A stretch of DNA of 24,331 nt, taken from NCBI GenBank assembly GCA_031288055.1, contig JAITSD010000004.1, forward strand, positions 1 through 24,331. The letters run 5' to 3'. The notes under the pieces were generated by a model. The model ran no database searches. It had not been told where the DNA came from and saw only the letters and a list, made by a program, of their open reading frames with translations. The position numbers were made by a program, and so were the translations under genes. Source of the DNA: Candidatus Opitulatrix roisinitermitis (GTDB taxonomy: Bacteria; Actinomycetota; Actinomycetes; Actinomycetales; Bifidobacteriaceae). Positions within the stretch are counted from its first letter, which is position 1. Each line of letters begins with the position of its first letter. Below, one piece after another: positions 13,168-23,600 of the stretch.

Positions 13168-14619
13168 TTAACCCACCGAATTTGTCATTTGTAAATCTAT
13201 TAAACGGTTTAATTCTAAAGCATATTCCATAGGTAATTCTTTAGCTATTGGCTCTATAAAACCTCTAACAATTAATGCTCTAGCTTCTGTTTCTGATAAA
13301 CCGCGACTCATAAGATAAAAAAGCTGTTCTTCGCCCACTTTTGAAACAGTTGCTTCATGTCCTAAACTAACATCATCGGCTCTAATATCATTATGTGGAT
13401 AAGTGTCAGTTCTTGAAAATGAATCAACTAATAAGGCGTCGCAAACCACAGTTGATTTTGAACCATCTGTTTTTGGCATCATTTTAACTAAACCGCGATA
13501 TGAAGTTCTGCCACCCTGTCTAGAAACCGATTTTGAAATTATGGAACTAGAAGTTTTGGGAGCTAAATGAATCATTTTAGCTCCTGTATCCTGTTGCTGT
13601 TTATCCGTGGCAAATGATAAAGATAGGGTTTCCCCTCTAGCATTGCGACCAGCTAAAATGCAAGTGGGATATTTCATAGTGGTTTTAGAACCAATATTAC
13701 CGTCTACCCACTCCATAGTGGCATTAGCTTTAACTAATGACCTTTGAGTTACTAAATTATAAACATTATTTGACCAATTTTGAATTGTGGTATATCTAAC
13801 TCTAGCTGCCTTTTCCACAATTATTTCCACCACACCTGTATGTAAGGAATCGCTAGAATAAATTGGTGCTGTGCAGCCTTCAATATAATGAACATAAGAT
13901 CCCTCATCAGCAATTATTAAAGTTCTTTCAAATTGTCCCATATTTTGTGTATTTAATCTAAAGTAAGCTTGTAGGGGTATATCAACATGGACGCCTTTAG
14001 GAATATAAACAAACGATCCACCAGACCAACAGGCCGTATTCAAAGCCGAAAACTTATTATCATAGGCTGGAATAACTGTACCAAAATATTTCTTTAAAAT
14101 TTCCGGATATTTTTGTACTGCTGTATCAGTGTCAACAAATATTACGCCTTTAGCTTCTAATTCTTTTTGAATTGACTGATAAACTACTTCACTTTCATAT
14201 TGAGCAGCGACTCCAGAAATTAAAGCTTGTTTTTCAGATTCCGGTAAACCTAATTTATCATAAGTTTGTAAAATATCTTCTGGTAAATCTTGCCAAGACT
14301 TAACTGGTTTATCAATGGCTCGCACAAAATATTTAAATTTGTTATAATCAAATTTTGTTAAATTGGCGCCCCATTTAGGCATAGGCTTTTGGAAAAAAAT
14401 TTGCAAAGCCTCAAGCCTAATATCTAACATCCACTGCGGTTCTTTTTTAGCCTGCGAAATTTGCTTAACTATATTTTGATTAACACCCGTTTTAGCATTA
14501 GATCCTATATCTTTTGAACTATGCCAACCATAAGAATAGCCCTCAAATTGTTCAATTATTTGATCATCTGTCAAAACTTTTTTATTTGTTTTCTTGTTCT
14601 TTAGCTTTCCAGATGGCAT
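13168..14619 (-). CDS. sufB: Fe-S cluster assembly scaffold protein SufB
   Basis: The 483-residue protein is full length and strongly conserved. SufB forms the SufBCD complex and carries the nascent cluster. Recognisable stretches are YESEVVY (141-147), GTVIPAYDNKFSALNTACWS (180-199), EGCTAPIYSSDSLH (247-260), QNWSNNVYNLVT (280-291), CDALLVDS (393-400, with the Cys corresponding to the functional SufB cysteine) and LGHEATVSKVGEEQLFYLMS (419-438). The closeness to mycobacterial-type SufB is one of the best taxonomic clues in the window. A TATACT hexamer lies 6 nt before the ATG with no Shine-Dalgarno, suggesting a leaderless start of the suf transcript. sufD follows after 13 bp. There is no SufR-type regulator gene next to it; the giant surface gene lies upstream. 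Confidence 0.96.
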   Translation of the reverse strand: MPSGKLKNKKTNKKVLTDDQIIEQFEGYSYGWHSSKDIGSNAKTGVNQNIVKQISQAKKEPQWMLDIRLEALQIFFQKPMPKWGANLTKFDYNKFKYFVRAIDKPVKSWQDLPEDILQTYDKLGLPESEKQALISGVAAQYESEVVYQSIQKELEAKGVIFVDTDTAVQKYPEILKKYFGTVIPAYDNKFSALNTACWSGGSFVYIPKGVHVDIPLQAYFRLNTQNMGQFERTLIIADEGSYVHYIEGCTAPIYSSDSLHTGVVEIIVEKAARVRYTTIQNWSNNVYNLVTQRSLVKANATMEWVDGNIGSKTTMKYPTCILAGRNARGETLSLSFATDKQQQDTGAKMIHLAPKTSSSIISKSVSRQGGRTSYRGLVKMMPKTDGSKSTVVCDALLVDSFSRTDTYPHNDIRADDVSLGHEATVSKVGEEQLFYLMSRGLSETEARALIVRGFIEPIAKELPMEYALELNRLIDLQMTNSVG

Positions 14620-14625
14620 ATTTCT

Positions 14626-14631
14626 AGTATA
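14626..14631 (-). promoter_or_regulatory. Probable -10 element for leaderless suf transcript
   Basis: On the minus strand TATACT is followed by AGAAAT and then the sufB ATG, so the expected start of transcription coincides with the start codon. The 76 bp between sufB and the giant surface gene holds this element. I see no GC-rich terminator for the giant gene, only A/T palindromes near 14671-14690. Confidence 0.55.
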
Positions 14632-14695
14632 GCATTTAACGCCTTTTTTAAGCTAGGTAAAAAATAGATTTATAATATTTAAATATTTTTTAAAT

Positions 14696-17600
14696 TTATC
14701 GTAAAACAATTTGACTTGACTGATAGCCAGCTTTAGATAAATTCATAATAACCGAAACATTATTTCGCGGTGCTAAACTTGCCCAACAAGTACCATTTTG
14801 ACCCGCTTCTATTTGTCCATTAAAGACCCAAAAAATATTTTGTTGCCAACCTAAGGCCTCTGCCACACTACCTTGAATCATATAAAAAGGTATAGCAAAA
14901 TTGGTATTATGAAACAATTTAGGTGAAAAACCGTTCTGATTTACCACTAAAGGCAATCCTACTAAAATATTGATTTCTTTAGAGATTTTAGTATCTGTTA
15001 TACCCCTATAAGCAACTCGGGGATTATAAATAGTCATTTGAACTGCTACATTTTTGCCTAATTCATTAGGTGTTAACACAAAACTATTTTCCGTGGCACC
15101 AGCAATAGCTTTACCATCAGCCAACCATTGATATTTAGTTTTCCAACCAGACGAATCAGCTGGAGCTCCTAAAGCTAAAAATCTTTTGCCAACTCTATTT
15201 TTACCATTAATTTGAGGATCAAAATAAGGAGCTTGTCCCACTTTAACAGTTTCTGTGGTAGACACAACTTTATTAGCAGACATAAAACCATATTTAGAAA
15301 ACTCAAAAACAACTTTAATATATTTGCCTATTTGATTATCCATCAATTCATAAGATGGTGAATTTTTAGAATAGTCACCTAAATTATAATAAGTTGCTAA
15401 AGATGTGCAATCAGACATAGGATTATCTGTTATATTATCGCAAGCTGCCCAAACTAATGAATCTAAATTCCAACCCCCTTCATCATAATCTGGCAAACCT
15501 GTAAAACTTAAATAATGCTTAGATTGCACTGTGCCAACTATGGAAAGACTACTTAAATCAACAGCATCACCAGCGTTAACTAAAACGCTACTACAAACTC
15601 CTACAGAATCAGCAAAACCTACAGCACTTATTTTAACTTGACAAGTTATATTTTGATTCATTAAATCTGGAGTTGGTGTGAAAATGCTACTAGTAGAAAT
15701 AACTGATCCATCAGCATTTAACCATTCTGAATCTGTAGTAAAATCGCCAAAAGGCAATGCAGAATCGCCAAATTTAGGCGTACCTAAAATCTCTAACGGT
15801 GCACCAACCTTAATCAATTTTGCGGGCTCAATATCGCCACGAGTATTTAAGTTGACAGGACTTATAACTGGTGAAAAACTTATAGAATCACCCAAAGCCA
15901 CCGGATTAGTAGCTAAAACTTTTGATGATTGTTCATAACCTTGTCTAAAAGCCACAATTTCTAACTGAATAACTTTATTATACATACCAGAGCTTACTTT
16001 AAAACTATCTTTACAATTACTTTGCAAAGTACCTTGACACGAATAATAATCTTTTGATTGCAAACCGTCTATAAGTTTTATATTATAAGAATATTTCCAA
16101 TCAACTACAGGCACTGCTATTATTCTAATAGTATCAGTCACTTTAGGACTATCAGTACTAAAACTTATTTCAGATAAATTAATTGGTAAACCTTTATCAA
16201 CTCTATTTTTATCAGAATTAATTAAAACAAGAGCGTCATTATAACCTTGAGCTACCATAGTGATTTCAGTAAAAATATATTTATCTAAATCTTTAGCCAC
16301 TGGCGTCCATTGAGAATCTCTAGAAACTTCAACTTTATCTTGACCCGATGAATTTGAATCTGTAAACCATTTATATGTAAAATTAAATTTAGAATCAGCA
16401 AAATCTTGTGGCAAACCACAAACTGATAACCCAATACCGACTTTATAAACTGTTATATTATCTTGACCAGCTAAATTATTAGGGCAATAAGTTATAGTTG
16501 GTAAAGTGTAAGGTATATCACCTGGTTTAACTTCATTTGAAACTGAATCTTTAACTGTTTGCTGATAGCCATCTCGAGAAATTGTGACTTCAACTCTTAA
16601 GTACTTCTTAGGTGTTTGACTAAAATCAGCCACTTTTATTTGATAGATAGACTGTGTGGCACCAGCGATATTTGTAAATACTTCATTATCATCAGAAATC
16701 TGCCATTGATAAATATAATTATATTGCACCGCTTGACTCGTTACAGGATCTATTTCCTCTATTATATTAGATGTTGCTACTTGTAAACCAACTTTAGATT
16801 GCCCATCTATTATTGGCACATAATCTTTTAATAATTGAGAAGCTAATATTTTACCTGTTATAGGAGTATAAGCTATTGAGTCTTCATAATAAGTTTTACG
16901 CAAAATAACTTTTACTCTAATATTTTTATCAGCCATTTCCACAGTCGGCACAAAACTATTTTTAGCGAAAGCTGGCTGATTTTGTATAGGTACACAACTA
17001 GTTTGATCTTGGGGATTTACACAAGTTTGAACCTCAAAACTTGGAGTGAAACTTTGTACTAATCCTTCAACAGTAATTGCTCCCGCTTCTACTATAAAAG
17101 CACCTTGTAAAGTTGGTTCAAATACAACTGACAGACCATTTGCAACTTGAATTGTATCAAGACTGACACCAGTTTTTGCGTTATAACCTTGCCTAGTAGC
17201 TTTAACTTGCACCGAAATCTGCTTACCAATATCGCTGCCTTTCACTTGATAATGAGAAGACTGATCAACTTCAACACCGCCAACAAACCATTTATATGTA
17301 AATGAATAATCAGGTACCCAAGCAGGAGAAAGTGGGTCTTTACTAGGCAAACCATATACTGTCAAATCATAATCAACCCGAGGTGATGTCTCAGAAATAA
17401 CCGGTGTGAAATCCTCTATTTCGCCAATAGTTATTGGACCCACTAAAGCAGTTTGTCCATTAACTGTTTTAACACCCGGATCTGAAACAGTCACCACAGC
17501 ATAAATTGTTTTACCAACATAATCTGGATTATCTAAATTAAATGAGTAGTCAGTTTTAATGCTAGTTTTCAATAATTTATCATGTTCTATATCAGGACTA

Positions 17601-20600
17601 CTCCCAACTAATTCATACCATTTTATATAAGACATAAAATATGGAGATGGTGGTAAACTAGCTTGATTCACAACTAAAACTGTACCTAAAGCAGTTGAAA
17701 CTGGTGTGACAAATGTTGGAACAAATACTGGATCTATTGGACTAGAAACAAATACTCGATTAGTGAAAATAGTTAAATCATTAAATCCAACCTGTTTAAA
17801 ATCAACTTCAGCATAAATATATTTACCTTCCACATCAGAATTAGGCATAAATTGAGAATTAACAGCACTTTGAATTTGTAATCCACCAGATGTCGTTGAA
17901 TCTGCTACAAACCATTTATAAGTTATAGCTAATAAAGGTGAAGTGTCTGGAACAGGAGTTATAACCACCGAAATAGTATTTCCCACTGTAGCTGGTCCAT
18001 CAAAAGACACCTTATAGTCTGGAAAATTAGCTAATGTAATTGTGGCAGAATTAACAGAATAATAAAAACTATCTTGATAACCTAATTTAACAGCTTTGGC
18101 TCCCAAATATATATTTTTACCAACATCTTGAGAAACTGGCATATAGTCGGCATTGTCTGAATTATCTATCTTAACATAATTATCATTATCCTTAAAGTAC
18201 CAAGCATAACTAATTGTCCAACCTGTCGATTTATCTGGCAAATTAAGAGCTTGTAAAATTGCTCCAACTGAAGCCTGATTATTATCATTTACGCCACCTA
18301 TTTTAGGACTAAAAACAATTCCGTCACCCAAAGCTACAGTCTGAGTAGCCGCTGACTGAACACTAGCATCTTCAAAACCTGGCTTACTAGCCTTAACACT
18401 AACCAAAAGAGATTTAGCAATGTCAGATGGGATTGGACTATAAACAGAATCTGTGGATAAGGTTTTCCCTGTACTGTCAATCCATAAATATGATAGCTGC
18501 CAACCTAAAGCCGGATCTGGCGTGCCATAAACTTGCAAAACTTCGCCTACTTTAGCTACTCCGTAAATAGTTGGTGTAAACACTATAGGACTACCCTTTG
18601 TAACAACACTATTTGTTTGCGTTGTGACATAATAATCGCTATATCCAGCCAAAGATATTTTCACAGTGGATGAAATATAAAAGCCTAACATATCAGCTGT
18701 TAAGTCCAAATAATTATTCGGTGTGTTAGGTAAAGCCACAGGGCTGGAAGTCGGCGTAGCTTTTTTAGCCCAAGTATATGTAAAGACTGCTCCTGATAAA
18801 TTTAAAGGCAAACCAATTAATGATAATGTGGTTCCCACCTTCATAAGACCAGATAACGCAGGAGTAAAGGGAGGAATTTGCCCCTCTGTAATAATTTGAC
18901 TAATATCACTTGTGCCGCTAGCTTGTTCATAAAATTGACTATCGTTTATATGAGTTGCTGTGGCAGTTAACTGCAATTTCAAACCTAAGTCAGCCTGCCC
19001 TATAATATACGGCTGACAACCGAAAGCTAAAGGTGTGCCGCTAACAACTTTAACAGTGCCACCGGCACTATTATATAAATACCAAGTACATGAGTTAACT
19101 TGCCAAGCTGAATTAGGAAAACCCTTAGTCGAAACAATTTCACCTACCTTAAAATTACCAGATAAAATTGGATTAAAAATTGGTGCTGGGCCTTTAGCAA
19201 TTTGTAAAATATTTGACACGCCCACAGAATATTCATAAGCCTCAGGGTCTTTCAAATGCTGTGCCACAATTTTAGCTCTAATATCCTGACCCACATCATC
19301 TTTAATCGTGGAATAAGTATTTAAAGTGGCTCCGGTTATATTATTCCAAGAAGAATCATCATCACAATTAGCATTACATCTTTGCCATTGATATTGTAAC
19401 GAAAAATCAGAAATTGGCAAAATTGAAGTTAATGACAATAACGAACCCATAACTGCTTGCCCAACAATAACTGGCGAAAAAATCGTAGGTTGACCTTTGA
19501 CTACAACTGTACCATATTGATCAGAAGTATCTACACCAGCATAAATACTAACCTCTGATGGCATATAGGCAGAAGAAGTATTGTTTAAAACAACTTTTAA
19601 CATAATTCTATAACCTAAATCAGCTGGCACAATACCATAATAGGGTTCTACAGCTCCAACAATAGCAGTGTAATTTGAAGGATTATCACTATCAGCCCGA
19701 TACCATTGAAATTGAGCATTAGACCAACCGGTTTCAGCAGACGGCAAAGATGTAACTAATAATTCCTCACCCACAAAAGTTTCACCTACTATATTTGGAG
19801 AAAAAGCTACAGGTAAACCCTCGCTTATTAAATTAGTCCAATCAGATACTTTAACCACCTTACCTTGTAAAGAACTTTGAGCAGTCACCTCCACTTGCAC
19901 TTGAAATCCAAACAAACTAGAATCTAAAGCTAGTTGTCTTTTAGTATTATCTAACAAAGTTTTACTAGAATCAGGTTCACTTAATAATTTTTTATACCAT
20001 TTAAAACTTATATTAGACCATTCCAAATCACTTGGCGAAGGAATATTAAAAGTCGTTAAAATCTGACCAACATTTAAATTACCTGTTATAACAGGTGAAA
20101 AAACTGGATCGCTAGAAGGCAAAACTTCATAAGATGCTGAATGAAGATCAGATGAAGTAAAGCCATCTTTTGTTTCATGAGACACTACGCGAACATATTT
20201 TCCTAAATCATTAGAGCTAGCCATAAATATTTCACTAGTTTGATCAGTATTTACCCATTCAGCATCTGGAGAGGAACAATTAACTGAACAGACTTGCCAA
20301 TGAATATCACTTGTCCAACCACTTGATTTATCAGGCAATCCCAAAACAATAACTTGCTTGTCAACTCTAATTTCTGTTTGTCCACTAGTATAATTATCGC
20401 TTACAATATCTAATCCTAATGGATAAGGATAATCACCTGGCGATACAGCATTTGTGGTGAAAGTTCCTACACTATCATTATAACCGTCTCTGACATAATG
20501 TGTGGCTAATTTTAAATTACTACCAACATCAGCTGTTTTTACCATATAACTACGACTAGATGGATCCATACAATCTTGTAAAAGTTGGTCTGTTTGCCCA

Positions 20601-23600
20601 GCACTAGTTCTATATAGCTGACACTGAGTTAATTTCCAATCTGATAAATCAACACCAGATAAATAAACTACCATACCATTTTGCACAAGACCTGTAACTT
20701 TAGCTGGTGGTACAACAGGATCGCCTTTTTGTACAGCAGTCGTAGAGGTTATAGTCAATGGTGAATCATAATAACCTTCACGAATCCAGATGGCAGAAAA
20801 AGTTACTTTTTTACCCAGATCAGACGCCTCTGGTATATAACTTAACTGAGCGTCAGTACATTTAGCATTAGGAGAATTAGTAATATCTGTGCCATCAGAT
20901 AAAACAATTTTGCAAGTACCACTTTGAATTGACCAACCCTCCGGCACTCCTACAACTTGTAATAAAGCGGCAACTTTAGCATCTTTATGAGCCGGATCAA
21001 ATTTTAAAGTCCCACTAGGTAAAGCTGACCCTTTATCAATAGCTGGTGAAATTAAATATTTAGTTGTAACACTATCATAAGTTGAATCATAAGATATATA
21101 ACCCGACGGGGCAAGACTATTAACTGTTTTAACGCCTATTTTTAGTTTTTTACCTAATTGGTCAATAGTTGGTACATAACCATAATCAGTCGCTCCTGGA
21201 GTGCAATTAGTCCAATCTTGAATTAAAGTTTCTGCTCCTTGACTATCAAGTAAACTTATTTTACAACTACTACCCCAACCTCCAGACGGATTATAAAGAC
21301 CCGACAAAGCCACTTTATCACCTACCATAGGGTAATTACCTGCTGAATTATAAATTAAAGACGGTGTATAATCCATAGGATTAACCCCTTGTTTAAAATC
21401 TAGTTTTTGATGATTAGGCGTGCCTTGACCTGAATTATAGCCTAAAGATGACTGATAAACATCCGCATATATACCACAGCCGCCTGTATGTTGAGTAAAA
21501 GCTTGTTGGCATTTAGGCTCTAAATTAAACACCTCCGGAGTTAAAAGCAAAATCGGATTATTATTGTCAATAGGCTTAGAATCTGTGCTACCAGTGCTTC
21601 CAATAGACCAAGTATATTGATGATCGTCAAAACCTGGCGAAAAATCGGCCTGAGCTTCAAGAGTGTCACCCATAGCACATGTACCATCAGGATAAAAAGC
21701 TTTATTAGCAGCAGTTTGATGACAAATCAAATTATAAGAAAAACTTGGTGTTTGACCTTTATAGATTTGCACAATTTCCGAATGGGTAACAGGTGCATAA
21801 GCTCCAGCATTAGGTCCGGTATATTCTAGATTTAGCACAATTTGTATAACACCACTTTGACCTTCATAAGCATTTGACCAATCACTTGACACAGGCGTAT
21901 AAGTATCAGTATTTGACACTGTTTGCCAAACTGTACCTGTCCATCTTTGCCATTGCCAAGTATATTGAAAATTAGGGTCGTCTGCACACAACCCACTAGA
22001 TATCGTGCATTTAGACTCATCTAAATTAACTTGGGATGATATGCCCGTTGTAGGCATTGAATAATGATCACCTTGATTATTATACCAATACGCAGGTGAA
22101 TAGATAGTTGGCGTAGCTGCTTCTACAGGTTTTGACCAATTAGATTGAGTTTCATAAGTATACTGATAGGTAGATAGTGCTGGTTCGTCAGCATATATTT
22201 TAACCAAAGCCTCTGGTCGTAGTATACAATCCCAATAAGTATTCGCATAAGGTACCCCCGTGCCAACAAATACCTGACACCCATTAGTTGAAACATGTTC
22301 TAAAGTCCAATGCAATGGAAAAATTAAAGCATAAGGCTCGACACCCGTTGTTATATCAATTGTTTTATCTTGAGAACAATATATTTGTTTATTGTAATCT
22401 TGCACACTAATTATATAAGTAGAATCCGAATTTTTCGTTAAAGGTTGTTTTTGACTATTATAACAATCAGGGGTGCTGGCTGGAACATTAAAAGTATCCC
22501 CAACTTTTAAATTATCGGGGAAATTTATAATCGGAGGTTGAGAAGCTGCTGTTAGAACTGACATTTCAATATTTTTTGTACCGGATACAGCATTATTAAT
22601 ACCAGCTGTTAAACCGTAAGTGTAATCTTGTGAAGCAGAACTTGGACTGGTAGCAATACCCCTAATATAAGTTTGCCAGTCTGAAAAAAAAGTGCTGTCA
22701 CCATTCACCCATTCCAGCCACGATGTATAACCATCGGGATAGTATACATGAGTTATATCATCTGCCGGCATATCACAATTTTGACCATCGGGCCTATATT
22801 CAGGATCTCGACCTTCGTCCCAATGATATTGGCCTGGAACATTACAATAAAGTTGCATCCAAGCCCAAGCATCATCAAAACTTTTAGTTTCTGGCCCACC
22901 GCCATAATCCCGAAAAAAATCAACACTATAAAAAATATGATGTTCCGTATTCACCTCGTATCGCCGAGGATGAGAATAAAAATACGGTCTAGCATTAGCT
23001 ATTTCACCATAGATCTGAAAAGGCATAACTAACTGCGACTTGACTGCAGCAGCAGAACCTAAAAGAATGGCTGGTTGACTATTAGGGCCGATATTAGCCG
23101 TTCCCCAGCTATCAACTAAATTACCAGATTCATCATGCACCCTAACAAAAAAAATAGTTCGTTTAGATATTATTTTATTTTTGGAAATATCGTAAGATAA
23201 TTTTATATCTGGCGTATCTGGCATAGTATATTTAACTTGTAAGTTAGAAAAATTATAATTTAAATTGCCATCAACTGAAGTTTGGCTCACACAAGCAAAA
23301 TTTGCTGGAACATTTAATGAGGTGAAAGTGCCATAATTATAAGGTGGGCTAGGATTGAAATCTTCTTGAACAAATTTTAAATTATAAAGTGTAGCAGCAT
23401 ATAAATATATTCTAAGTGAACTAGAAGTCACTTTACCTGAAGCAGCTGAAGTATTAACGGCACCTGAGATATTAATGCTATAGTTTGTGGCATCAGCTGT
23501 CGGCGTATAAGGGTCACAATCCACCGCTGGTGGAATTATTCTTCCAGAAGCGGTTGGTTCTGGATTAGCTGCGTTTACAGATTTAAGAGGTTCTGAAATT

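Noticed and set aside
14632..14695. Terminator for the giant gene
   Set aside because: Only A/T palindromes such as AAATATTTAAATATTT are present; there is no GC stem followed by a T run.
15678..23032. Plus-strand open frames of 67-94 codons inside the giant gene, and a minus-frame one at 21832-22020
   Set aside because: They lie antisense or out of frame within a clearly coding gene, lack ribosome binding sites and have no recognisable sequence.
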